In this document: positions 49,371 to 60,366 of the stretch, in pieces | Position numbering within the stretch: position 1 is the stretch's first letter | Layout of the letters: every line of letters begins with the position of its first letter | Origin: Holothuria scabra | Lineage: Eukaryota > Echinodermata > Holothuroidea > Aspidochirotida > Holothuriidae | DNA: 64,000 bases | Assembly: GCA_037179385.1 (NCBI GenBank) | Contig: CM074179.1 | Span: 37,189,224-37,253,223 of the forward strand | Reading direction: 5' to 3' | Translations under genes and position numbers: made by a program | The notes under the pieces: model-generated | Database searches by the model: none | Seen by the model: the letters and a program-made list of their open reading frames with translations, nothing else | Told to the model about the DNA's origin: nothing

Positions 49371-50670
49371 CTGAAATAAACAATTAAGACATCTATGACA
49401 ATATATGCAATAGACTTTACGGTCAACGTTATGGCTGTATTCGATACCCAGTTCTTGACTGTTCCTGGACCTGTTAAGAACATGGGAATCCCTTCTGTAG
49501 TGTCGAATACATTCAGGGATAGTAACCATGGGTATACGTCACTCTGTGCATGTCGGCCTAATGTGCCGCCGTACCTTGTCTTTCTTTCACCACTTGACTT
49601 CGTTTAATTTTCATGATAAGTGCTGAAGACTTTTACACTTGTGATTAATTCCTCTCGGATACATGTCCCCCCCCCCCCCCCATGTTCAGTCATTGTGCTG
49701 CTGATAATTTTCAAATTCTTTCCATGAGAAGATATCTCCGCCATCTTTTTTACTGTTCGTTCTCGCTGCACCACCGGGGAGGAGGTGTGAGATTTGGGTG
49801 CAAGAGCATGTTGGCGAACGTGTTCTTCAATGTTCGACTCGTATTGAAACACTGTTCTTAGTTCCCGCACAGTTAGTCGAATACAACCCAAGCTACCACT
49901 AAATAAACACGACACAGAAGATACCTTTTATTATTATTCATCTTTTATTGTTATTCATTGTTTTGTTAAGTTCTTACAGATTTTCTGGCAATAGATTTTA
50001 TTCTAAGATTATTAAATAAAAGAAAAGCGTTGGCTGTAACATGATTTAAACATATGAAAGGTCATATTAATGAATACGTTTATGTTTGAGCTTGAGAATT
50101 CATTTTTACAGCTATCTTAAGCTAGGTTAAAAATCATTAATGGACGAAAATATTTCTTTAAGCATTTTACAGTAAGGGACTAAGTTTTAAGAGAATATTT
50201 ACGTTTTTTACCGATATGCAATAAGTAGGTTAATTAGGGTTAGATGGAGTTTTACGGCCAAGTTCCTAAACAATTGGTTTAAGTCAGGACGTCCTCGGCC
50301 GTAAGTAACACAATTAGTTCTGACTTCTTCGCCGCTATCGAAGGGACATTACTAAAAGCACAACGGATTATTTATATCATTTATATATTGTTTGAACACG
50401 GGGAAAAACATTAAAGCACAATTTATCTTTGAAGCACCCAATCACACATATTTCCCTCAAATATAGCAAAACCTACAACTACAAACGAAATTGTCAACCC
50501 TGAATATAGAGTGTCTGCAAAGTTACCCAATTCTTATGTTGTAATCAATGTGTTCGTGTTTCTGTTATTCATTGCACACAACATAATAGTAGTCACAGGT
50601 AATCTATCTTGTCATACTGTGTACATTAAATTTATTTTCATTTTACACAGTATATTAGACTGTATGTTAC
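49371..50670 (-). other. Intron between LRR-like exons 2 and 3
   Basis: The interval lies between a GTAACA donor and a TTTATTTCAG acceptor on the minus strand. It contains a poly-C tract near 49668-49681, a SINE-tail fragment (50241-50305), and a minus-strand open stretch of about 100 codons (49604-49915). That stretch includes AAGATGGCGGAG, a start-like or YY1-like context, near 49741. Because the exons on either side are already in phase with each other, this stretch is not needed in the transcript. It could be an alternative first exon or chance. Confidence 0.5.
50241..50305 (-). repeat. SINE-tail fragment in an intron
   Basis: GTTAGATGGAGTTTTACGGC, ACAATTGGTTTAAGTCAGGA match the SINE tail family. 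Only the tail is present. Confidence 0.55.
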
Positions 50671-50744
50671 CTTTAACGTTTCTTGATCTAAGAACAGAAA
50701 CAGACTCAGCCTGAACGGATGGTGGCAGCAGACACCATTCTAAC
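50671..50744 (-). CDS. Internal exon 2 of the same LRR/NLR-like gene
   Basis: This small exon of 74 bp is read on the minus strand. Its acceptor is a clean pyrimidine tract ending CTTTCTTCTATCAG and its donor is GTAACA. The first base (G) joins the AA left by the upstream exon to make Lys. Then 24 codons follow (LEWCLLPPSVQAESVSVLRS, then RNVK), and one G is left over. The sequence continues the leucine-rich pattern of the previous exon (ELKLEWCLLP). The last G joins TT of the exon at 49370 to make Val. Both junctions keep the frame, which is strong internal support for a real gene rather than chance open frames. The 3.65-kb intron between this exon and 54396 holds a complete MITE (51438-52664) and a SINE tail at about 53350. 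Confidence 0.72.
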
Positions 50745-50837
50745 CTGATAGAAGAAAGACGACACAGGGAAGGACCAGTAGATTTTACATTCATACAAGA
50801 ATATTTATAATAAAGGATAAAACTTGATACTTATTTT

Positions 50838-50875
50838 CACTGTTAAAAATCTTTGAACAAATTTACAGAATAAAA
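50838..50875. repeat. Solo end of the CACTG MITE family
   Basis: The stretch CACTGTTAAAAATCTTTG followed by AAATTTACAGAAT matches one terminus of the elements at 2445 and 12623. No partner end was found nearby. Confidence 0.5.
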
Positions 50876-51437
50876 ACAAACAGATAAATAAAGATTACAG
50901 AGAAGTTATCTGGCAAATAATTGTCAGTATTTTTTCAGTAATCCTCATATTTCTTTTTATTTTTTCTGTTAATTGACAGCGATTTTTAAAAGCGTTCTTG
51001 CTTAATAGCTGGCATAACATAACGTTTTACAACTGCTGATCATTGTTATCTCATCTGTTTAAAATTCACATTATTTTAGCTGGAAGTGTATTCAATTAGT
51101 ACAAGCCTTAAACTTTTTGCAACTAATTTTTGAAAGTTTTTTTTTTTTTTTCCATAAAGGCATCTTTCATTAAATGTATCTTGAATATAATTTCTCTAGG
51201 TCATCACAAACAGCAGTCAATATGTTTCACAGTTCGTGACAATAATGAATAACTCACAGTGTTGTATAACATAAACTCTAAATGTGTACGGTGTGTTTTA
51301 TTATTTGCCGATCACTAACACACGCGATTTTCCACCTGTTGATGTATTATTATGTAAATGAGCTAGTTTGTTTTAGGTTGCATGATTGTAAACGATGTGT
51401 GTATTCACTGGTCGTGTATTACTTTGTACTGTATATA

Positions 51438-52664
51438 CACTCTTAAAACGTTGGGTAAAATATCCGTTGGTTAAAGAAGTTTATGAAATGTGTTGGTTAA
51501 ACTTTGCCCAACTTTGGGGCTAATTGGTGCAATGTTTAAACGCTGGGCAAAGTTTTTGTTGAGTAAAAGTAATTGCTTAAGTGTTGGTCAATCTTTGCTC
51601 ACATAATGGTTAAATTTCCCCTTCCATGCACGCGTATACTGTTATACCCAACTGACTGGTCAAAATGACGATAACATTTTATTCTACAGTTGAGCATATT
51701 TTCCCTTTACCCACTTGTTGGGTAACTTTTTGCCAATTTGTTGGGTATATTTTTGGTTGCAGTGTTGTCACCAAACAACAGTGCACTTGACCCGATTTGT
51801 TTCACAATTCTTCTCATAATCAGACCATGGTACCATAACCTGAAAATTCTCTTTGGCATCTTTTATATTGGCCAAACAGCTAAACTCGTACATTACTTTA
51901 GACCATGAAATCGATCTCTATTTCCATAAAATTCTTTAAGCAGTGCTACGAACTAGAACACATTTGTATGGGATTCCATGATTCGTATTTGGCGCAAAAC
52001 TGCTATCCAATGAGAGGTCAGGATCTGGGATATTCTCTTTCACGTCCGAATGAGCATTTATATAGTATTATTTGAAACATAACGGCATAACAAGAAACCT
52101 GTCTCATAACCATGATAACAGTGTATGACAGCTACGGACCAGCTAATTCTCATGCAGCCCTTGTGTTCACATTTATGCATTGATGAAACTACAAGATTTC
52201 ATCACATCATTAACACACATCATTTTACAGTGCCTTTTAAAAATGATAGTTTTGGACGTACCTATACGAAACTCAGTGACAAACCAAATAGGTTATTAAG
52301 CCAGGGTTTTTTAACAGGGACCGATGGGTTGCTATAACCAGGGAGCTGCAGTGGCAGCTCCCTGCCATAACCTACAACCTAACATGTAAAGAAAGCACCA
52401 ACGTTTGAGGAAAAGATGATTAACATATAACCAACATTTGGTTAATGCATTTGCCCAACAGCTTAATAAAAGAAGTGCCCAACAAGTGGGTATGTTTTAA
52501 AATGCTAATTTACCAAACAGTTGGGTAATCTCCTGCCCAACAGTTGGGTTCAAACTTTACCAAATTTGGTTGGTTAAAGTTTTGCCCAACTGTTTAGGTT
52601 GTTAAATAGATGCCCAGTGTTGGTCAAAAAGTTGGGCAAAATTTGCCCAATTTTTTTAAGAGTG
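51438..52664. mobile_element. 1.2-kb MITE built of GTTGGG subterminal repeats
   Basis: It begins CACTCTTAAAACGTTGGGTA and ends CCCAATTTTTTTAAGAGTG, with TA on both flanks (51436-51437, 52665-52666). Subterminal repeats of TTGGGYAAA and its complement fill about 350 bp on the left and 250 bp on the right. An internal perfect hairpin (GGGAGCTGC, short loop, GCAGCTCCC) lies at about 52341-52363. It sits inside an intron of the LRR-like gene. Confidence 0.84.
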
Positions 52665-53347
52665 TAGAATATTTTTGCAGTCACAGCAGAGACAGTAAAT
52701 ACAATTAAAATTCAAGGGAACTTTTTGTTTAGTTTGTTGAGATTTAAGGCTAGATAAAGCCTGTAGTAACAAGCTGGTTAGTTAGTAGCCTGCCGTAAGC
52801 AAGCTATTGTGTTTGCGTTTCAACTACTACATTTAAATATATAAAAAAAATCTTACTTTCGCTACTATAAATAATACAATGAGTCTTTCAACGGCTTCAC
52901 TGTTGCACAGTCGACGTTTCCAACTAAGTTACATGGCATATACCTACGGTATACAATAACCTGCCAACTTTCTAGCGAATCTCATTTACGACCACCAAAT
53001 ATGACGTCACGACAAAAATTAAAATACTAAATTATATCTCGCGTAATAGGTAATATTTATGCATCGAACGCTTGGCCTGGTACACATTTTACACCTACAA
53101 AAGCTAATTAGGTTGTTCGCCGTTCGTTGTATCAGTTGTATGTACCAAAATACACTATCATACTTGTTTCGTGCACCACGTAACGATTTCATGTTTACTA
53201 ATTCGTCCCTCAAAATGCAGGATTCCTGTAAATGGAAACTGGACGAAGGTTTGCAGGCTCTGTATATTATACTGTTTATAGAGGTATACATTATGATTTT
53301 GAGAGAGCGCCATCTTAAGGCTACTACAGAGTCTGCTCCGCAGGCTA

Positions 53348-53388
53348 ATTAGTTAGATGGAGTTTCACGGCCTAATTTCCAACCAGGC
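53348..53388 (-). repeat. SINE-tail fragment in an intron
   Basis: TTAGTTAGATGGAGTTTCAC followed by GGCCTAATTTCCAACC matches the extreme tail of the SINE family. Confidence 0.5.
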
Positions 53389-54395
53389 AGTGGCAAGAAG
53401 AGGCATGGCATGATTTTAGAGTGTGTACTTTTGTTAATTGAAGGGTGAGGGGTCTCTAATTATTTGGCGAGATCTGATACAATTAGCATTATTTACTAGA
53501 ATGGCAAAAGTAATTATCTATTTCTATTTTAAAACACACGTTACACAGTCACTGAACCATCAAACACATATATATTTTGTTTAAGACTAACCTCAATTTA
53601 TTTTTGGATGAAAAAAATAATAGTTGACCTACTTATGGAAAATATGAAAGTATGCACGAATTATTTCGGTGGAAAAGTGCATAATCTACACTTAAACATT
53701 TAGTTAACTTGGGAACAATGTTAGAGTCTCAGCTGATTAGATTACACAATATTTATCTCAACTTTTATCAAATATTTTATACAGTTCCTGATACTTTTTC
53801 ATTTTTTTTTTATAAATGATTTTGTAGTTTGTTTGTTTATCTTGTAAGGACAAAGAGAATGCTTCCGGTTTTAGCGAAACATTAACCATTTTGTACGCTA
53901 AAAATAGACCAAATACATTCCTTACTTATTTCAGTGTTGATGTATTTTCCTAAAACACGTATGTTTAAAAAACATTTAACTTATCATTGTAAATGTGTTT
54001 ATTCTAAACCAAACCTTGAAGTTAACTATTGAAGCAGTCACAAAAGTTGACTATAAAACATATTTGCATTTAAGTAGAACTAAGTAGCCAAACAATTTTT
54101 TTCGCTGTGCTTCTTTCAAATATATTATAAGCAACATCTGATACCATACTACACTAAGTTTAATTGTTTTAAAGGTGTTTGTTTCTTTAATTGCTGTTTA
54201 TCTTTAAAACAAAACACCAACTTCTAAAATTATTACACGTTAGTATCGTAAAATTAACGTTTTTGCACACTAAAAGTCTCACAACAGAAACGTCAGTCCT
54301 TACTAGAATTGCGTATCTATGACAAATAAACCATGACACCGATTAATTTCTGACAGTTTCATTTATATTACTTACATTTTAATTACAATACTTAC

Positions 54396-54613
54396 TTCAG
54401 TTCCTTCAACGCCAGACACTTTGATGAATACTGTAAGATGCCTGTAAATTCTTCTGAAGTTATTTCTCTGCCTTCATCGTACATGTTTACCACTAGCTTG
54501 TTGAGTGTAGTGAGGACTGGAATAGAGAGATTGGATTTTAACCGGAGATGATTTCCGCCACGCAGGTCCACTGTACTGTAGCAATCAGTCAGATACACAC
54601 ATGAAATGGAAAT
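54396..54613 (-). CDS. Internal exon 1 of a partial LRR/NLR-like gene
   Basis: This exon of 218 bp is read on the minus strand from 54613 down to 54396. It is preceded by a pyrimidine-rich acceptor ending in TTTACTTTACAG and followed by a strong donor GTAAGT. It starts in phase 0 and gives 72 open codons plus two bases (AA). The peptide contains LTDCYSTVDLRGGNHLRLKS, then SIPVLTTLNKLVVNMYDEGR and ITSEEFTGILQYSSKCLALK. The spaced leucines (for example LxxLxxLxVxM and CLALKELKL across the junction) look like degenerate leucine-rich repeats of the kind found at the C-terminus of invertebrate NACHT/NLR-like proteins. That family call comes from general pattern, not a search. The two leftover bases complete a Lys codon with the first base of the exon at 50744. 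The exon feeding its 5' end was not found in the window. Confidence 0.72.
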
Positions 54614-55737
54614 CTGTAAAGTAAAATAAAGCAGAGGATTGGATTAAAAGGAGAAATATACATCTTTAGTGAATCGGAGAAAAGAAATATATGAATTAAA
54701 TGATAGACTGTATCCGTGTAGATAAGAAAGACTTTTATAGGAAGGAATGTTGACCTTGAAATTATAAAAGGTAATAAAAAGTCATTAGTGGAGATATAAA
54801 AGGAGTATTTCAGGAATAAATACTACATTTATGTTATGGAGTGCCGTTTTGTATCATGGGGTTTTTTCGTTACTCAGATTCGTTTTTTTTTTTTTTTTTT
54901 TCCATGGAGTTACAGTTTTGTGATGATAGATGACAGTACTATGGTGATAATAGTGACTATTTGGAAACAATTCTGTGAACTATTATAGGTTGAGTAAGAT
55001 TGGAAGGTTTGAAACAAGAATTCACTGGATGAAGGGGCGTGTCGTTTTAATTTTATGAGAAAATGTTTGAAGTTATTCTAATTATTATTATTTGAAAAAA
55101 GTTATTGTAACAATAGTTCATTTTCTTAATTGATTTAATTTACTTGGAATGTAACATATTTCACAATGAAATCATTTTTTTCACTCTGGTTGTAGTCACT
55201 TACATCTTTTTATTTCTTCTCTCGTTGGTTAATAAACATCATTTTCGTAAATTTTAAGATGTGAACCTATTATTGTCGTCTTGTTCATATTTTACAGTGG
55301 TTAGAAAGTATAGCTAGTCAATTTTGCTACCAACCTGTTTCAAAATGAAGTCCGTTTTTCTTTTTTATTAGGCTTTTTCGAAAATGTTTCAAGTTAAATA
55401 GTGCAGCAAGTTTTGCTAATCGTGAATAACAATTATTTCCCTTAAAATTGGTTCGTTTAAACTTAGCAACTATTCAATTAATGAATAAAAAAATATCCAT
55501 CAATTATTTTTTTTTTCATTTTAAAAGATATTCTTATAGGTTTATATCGGATTGTTGACATCTATATTAATTGAGCTTATCTTTACTAAAGGCAAACTTT
55601 AATTAACCTTCTCCCTGCAAGCGGTACATCGACTCACATCGGCTGCGGACAACTTCGGTAGACCGGTTTTGGTTATGCACGAACAATTTAGCAGTAGTGC
55701 AAATGAACTAAAACATTTCAAGTTCTAATTTTTAGTA
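54614..55737. other. Upstream intron or intergenic sequence of the LRR-like gene
   Basis: No exon that ends in phase 0 with a matching LRR-like reading was found here; AT-rich with T runs. Confidence 0.35.
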
Positions 55738-55913
55738 CACTGTAAAAAATGTGTGTAAATTTACAGAAAATAAAATTAAGAACAACAAAAGAATACATAA
55801 AAAGTGCTCTCAGCTCATTGACAGCACGTTTTATGTATTCTTTTTGTATATCTTTATTTTTTCTTCTGTAATTGTACAAAAATTGTGTTACACTACAGAC
55901 ATTTCTTACAGTG
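55738..55913. mobile_element. Short MITE of the CACTG/TA group
   Basis: This 176-bp element starts CACTGTAAAAAATGTGTGTA, contains TGTAAATTTACAG, and ends TTTCTTACAGTG, with TA on both flanks. The core is unrelated in length to the 1.3-kb copies, but the ends and target match, so it is probably mobilised by the same transposase. Confidence 0.72.
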
Positions 55914-56420
55914 TAAGATATGGGACTCCGCAGAAAGAAAGAAGGTGGTAAAACTTTCAAAGGCCAAATAAGAGAAAATACTTCCGTCTTCAAGAAACGA
56001 CCTCAATTGACAAATGTTGGTGTTTTTTCACATGGGTGTGAAAAGGGATTTGTACAGGTCTCATTCTTTCGAAATCATTTGACAGGTTATCTATTGTGTA
56101 GCGCCATGTCATAGTACGAAGATAGGTTTGAAAAAATGCTTTTAAAATCACTAAAAATATTTCCATGGCAGGCGTGATGAATATTAATCATCTTCTGTTT
56201 TGAAATTTTACGGTATGATCTTTCAATTTTAATGTAATAGTTTTATCTTGTCCATGATAACCGACATGATTTCCTCACTTTTCACCCTTTCCATGGAAAA
56301 TTGTCCATCTCTTTTGTCCCTATACATGCAGACAACTTTAACATTTAGGGAGAAAATTTTAAATCTATGGAAACGTTAAGGTACCGTCAAATTACAAATC
56401 TAGTCCCTCTATTATCTTAA

Positions 56421-56671
56421 CCCTTTACCGTTGTGCTCCGATCGGGGCATGGTTGCGCGCCTCGGTAGTGGGGGGAAAAGCGGACGCAGCCCGCCCCGCA
56501 TCGGCATCCGTAGGTCATTGACCCCGTGACCTTAAACTATTGTCTTTCTCGTTGTTGAGGCCGAATTTTCGGGTAGCTACTCGCAGTTTCGAGCTCCGCG
56601 TGAAACAGTAAAGATGGGTGGCAGCCGAACTCTCCGCATGGGTCCAAAAGGACCCCAAAAACGGTAAAGGG
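56421..56671. mobile_element. piggyBac-like GC-rich MITE
   Basis: The termini CCCTTTACCGTT and AACGGTAAAGGG are exact inverses. TTAA precedes the left end (56417-56420) and TTAC follows the right. TTAA targets and CCC starts are hallmarks of piggyBac-type elements. At 251 bp it is much more GC-rich than its surroundings. No transposase. Confidence 0.68.
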
Positions 56672-57036
56672 TTACAATAAGCCTGTGGAGTGTGTTTACT
56701 GCAGAGCTGATGCCACTGTCTCTGCGTGTGTGCACGCAACCCTTTAGCAGACCGGTGCCGATGTTTTATTACAATTACGCATTTAAAAGATCTCATCAAT
56801 TTTATATTTTGCAACAAAATGATAAATTACTCACTTATCGGAATTTACCAATTCAACGTTTTGCAGAATAATGATGCATTACGTACGGAAGCGTATAAGT
56901 GCCACAACATCACAAACAAATAACCTGACAATTTGCAATAATTTGTTACATTGAGCACATATATCTCAACAAAATGCAAAAAAATTGTGCCTTTTCACAA
57001 TTACTCATTTTCTTGCAATGCAGCAAAATATTGATT

Positions 57037-58050
57037 AATACGGAAGCTTAAAAGTGCCACAAGATCACCATATCTTTTTGGCTAGTAAGTTAACATTTTT
57101 CAGAAAAATGTCAAGATGACAACATAATATCTCGTCAAAAAACACAAAAATTATGAAATGAGAACTTGACACATTTCGTCATTTCAACAATTTTCTGCAA
57201 AATGTTAAATTCCTCACATCTTTCCAAGTGTGGAAAGCTACATTTTTCTGAAAAATTACAAAATGACAACTTATTATATCTCGTCATTTCAACAATTTTC
57301 CGCAAATTGTTGAATTTCTCACATCTTTTCAAGTGTGTAAAGCAACAATTGTTTACGGAAGCTTAAAAGTGCCACAAGATCACAATATCTTTTGGCTAGT
57401 AAGCTAACATTTTTCAGAAAAATGTCAAGATAACAACATAATATCCCGTCAAAAAACAGAAAAATGATGATATGAGAACTTATCACATTTCGTCATTTCA
57501 ACAATTTTTTGCAAAATGTGAAATTTCTCTCATCCTGCCAAGTGTGCAAAGCAACAATTTTCTGAAAAATGATGAAATGGCAACATATCATATCTCGTTA
57601 TTTCAACAATTTTCTGCAAAATGTTGAGTTCCTCACATTTTTTCCAAGTGTGCAAAGAAACAATTTTTTGAAAAATGATGAAATGACAACACATCATATC
57701 TCGTCATTTCAACAATTTTTTGCAAAATGTTAAATTCCTCACATCTTTCCAACTGTGCAAAGCAACAATTTTCTGAAAAATGACGAAATGACAACTTATA
57801 ATATCTCGTCTTTTCAACAATTTTTTGCAAAATGGTAAATTTCTCACATCTGTCCAAGTGTGCAAGGCAACAATTTTCTGCAAAATGTTAAATTTCTCAT
57901 ATCTTTTCAAGTGTGCAAAGCAACGGATTTTTGAAAAATGACGAAATGACAACTTATAATAGCTCGTCATTTCAACAATTTTCTGCAAAATGCTAAATTT
58001 CTCACATTTTTCCAAGTGTGCAAGGCAACAATTTTCTGAAAATTGATAAA
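57037..58050. repeat. ~105-bp satellite array with higher-order structure
   Basis: Units contain CAAGTGTGCAAAGCAACAAT, TTTCTGAAAAATGACGAAAT, ATATCTCGTCATTTCAACAA and TTCTGCAAAATGTTAAATTT. Unit starts near 57222, 57332, 57540, 57647, 57751, 57856, 57910 and 58014 give a 104-110-bp period with one short unit of about 54 bp. A longer block beginning ATACGGAAGCTTAAAAGTGC occurs at 57037 and again at 57354, a higher-order period of about 318 bp. Because 105 is a multiple of three, one minus-strand frame stays open over several units (EEFNILQKIVEMTR-type); this is not evidence of a gene. Confidence 0.88.
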
Positions 58051-59299
58051 ATGATTACATGTCTTTTAATCAGTTTTCTACTGTGATGCTGAGGGGACAT
58101 TGCATTTTCTCTCTTCAAATAAGGGATATGATTCATTACCCAAAAAGTTGCTTTATTGACATGTTTTAATTTTCGGATTATTGGAGGACAATTGGAAATG
58201 ATCAATTGTCGTCATGTTGTTTTCATAGTTTGTTGAGCAACGGATGAAGTGAGGGAGACAAGAGGGGGGTTAAAATAAATTAACACCAAATATTGTAGAT
58301 GCCTGGTCACCAAAACATTTGGTTGATTAAGAGTATATGGCTTTGGACAACAAATCAACCGGTAGGCTGCAATGGGTGAAGCCCTTAGAGGGGCAGTTTT
58401 TGACACTAAGCTGAGCACCAAGTGACGCACCCATAGATAGTTGACACCCGGGCGGACCCCCTGTGTAGACCAATCCAGGATATTGTTGTCACTTTGAATC
58501 ATCATGAAAAACCAAGCATATCCAAAGTATCATTTCTCCATTTTCCAGTGCTTACAATATTATTTTGTCGAAATCCAACAATTCTGAAATTAGCGTTGGA
58601 GTCCCCAGGCATACGCAGTATTACAGGGGCAAGGGTATACTTCCCCCACACTTTTAAAGAGTTTAAGGATAAAAATAATAAGAAAGGGAGAAAGGAAGGG
58701 AGCCCAGAGAAATTACAAGACTTTTCAATAGCCTATTATGATTAAATTTTGCAATGTTAAATGAAGGAATACATGATGAACATCAAAAGCAATAAAAAAG
58801 TACGAGCAAAATTTTCTCCGCGCGCATCACGCGCACTCCGAGAACAAACTCACTAATACGAGTGAAATTTGAAAATTCTTTTCTCCTACGCGCCAGAAAA
58901 CTTAGACCAAAGACAATATTACTGGCAGCTTAAGATTTTGTGCAACTTTAAACAAACTGACAAGCCGTAGTATCTGACGGGGGCAGGGGGCAAAGTGCCT
59001 CGTTGACGTTTCGACCGGGAAGATCAGTTCAAACATCCGGATTGAAAAAAGGCAAATAAGGAAGAGAGAAACGTAGAGAAAGGGATAAGAATATGAGTGA
59101 AAGGGAAGGAGATTATTTAGCTTTAGAGAGACTGACAAGATCTGCCTCTGTACAGTAAAAAACATTCCATTCCGATGAATGTCCGTCTGATTAGCGCAGC
59201 GAAAAGTTCAAAACAGTTCTTTGTAGCATTTCTCATCGTTTAATCTGTAACATAGCATACCGATGATACCGAAGGTACAGCACTGATACCGTACCCCAG
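58051..59299. other. No gene recognised
   Basis: Contains a GC-rich palindromic stretch (CGCGCGCATCACGCGC near 58818) like those inside hAT-like elements, without recognised ends. Confidence 0.35.
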
Positions 59300-60366
59300 C
59301 AGAGGCGTAGCCACGGGGGGGGGGGGCATGGGGGACCTAGCCCCCCAGAATTTTCTTCAGGCCCCCCAAATTTTTTGCGTCCTGATAAAGTAATTGAAAA
59401 AATTTAATGTTTGAACGGAAATAAATTTTGAAGTATTTCCTTCAAAACAGTAAATAAATAAAATGTGTAAAAATTAAGAAGTAAAAAACATGGATGAATG
59501 TGTTTAGAACACATTTTGTGCGCACGTATGAAATCAAGTAATAACTTCAAAATGCCTTCTTTCACTAAATTAGATATCGTTTGTGATCTGCACTGTCGTT
59601 TATTGCATTTCACTTAGAAGATGAAACGAAAGTCTTGATGACAAACTTTAATGTGACTTTGTTAGGTTAAGACACTTTCTGCCTTTCAGATGGCTGATTG
59701 ATTTACTGAAAATAAGGCAATCGTACACTGGAGACCTCTCTTACACGACCATTCCTATACTTTATCGTACACAAAATATGCCGTAAGCAGGTAAGGATAA
59801 GGTACTGCCTTCGGATAATTCTTCCATTCCATCCTTAACAAGTAGGCCTATGTCGTGCCTCACTCCTGTCCATGACAAGTGCCACTGTAGGACGATTTTT
59901 ATCGACAGGTCCTCTTTTTACTAGTTGGCACTGGCGTCCGGGGTATTTGTAAAATGTCCACAAGGTCCGGATTTCATGTGTTTCCCACATGATCCATACT
60001 TCTGCTTTGCGGTTCAATTATTTTGAGAGATTCATTCGTAGTATTTTAATGTTGACTACGTAATGTGCCGATAAACAAATACTGCACCATTTTGCACATT
60101 GTTTCTTTGATAGTATGTATGTCTCTAGTAAAATCCCAGTCTACAAAAACTAAAATTATTTTGATATTTTCACGCTCCCCAAAAAGGGAAAGTCCTAAAA
60201 CTTAGGCCTATAATCAGTTCAAAGTTTTGCCAAACATAGCACCATTTTGCATCTAGGAAATCTAACGCAAAGAAAATTTCTCAGAAGGGGACACAACTAC
60301 TTTTGGTCTTCCTGTTAAAGGGTAAGGTACTGCCTTAGGTAAGCTGAAATCCATTCAAATATTGCT
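59300..60366. mobile_element. Second copy of the LINE-nested hAT-like element, right end missing
   Basis: Starting at CAGAGGCGTAGCCACG followed by a long G run, this sequence aligns along most of its length with 7918 to about 8985 (for example TTGCGTCCTGATAAAGTAAT and the block around GGCACTGGCGTCCGGGG near 59930). Similarity stops at about 60366 after TTCAAATATTGC, so roughly 570 bp including the duplicated internal blocks and the right terminus are absent. No transposase is visible. Confidence 0.8.

Larger units (their letters stand above)
50745..54395 (-). other. Intron between LRR-like exons 1 and 2
   Basis: This large intron has a GTAAGT donor and a TATCAG acceptor on the minus strand. 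It holds a solo MITE end near 50838 (CACTGTTAAAAA), a complete TA-target MITE at 51438-52664, and a SINE-tail fragment near 53348-53388. The rest (50880-51430, 52670-53340, 53390-54390) is AT-rich with nothing recognisable. Confidence 0.5.

Noticed and set aside
57633..58015. Repeated ~35-residue peptide (NILQKIVEMTR type) suggesting a repeat protein
   Set aside because: The 105-bp satellite unit is divisible by three, so frames stay open by arithmetic; unit changes include indels that break the frame.
57037..58050. Regular repeats as a CRISPR array
   Set aside because: Units are contiguous 105-bp satellite monomers without unique spacers, in eukaryotic DNA.
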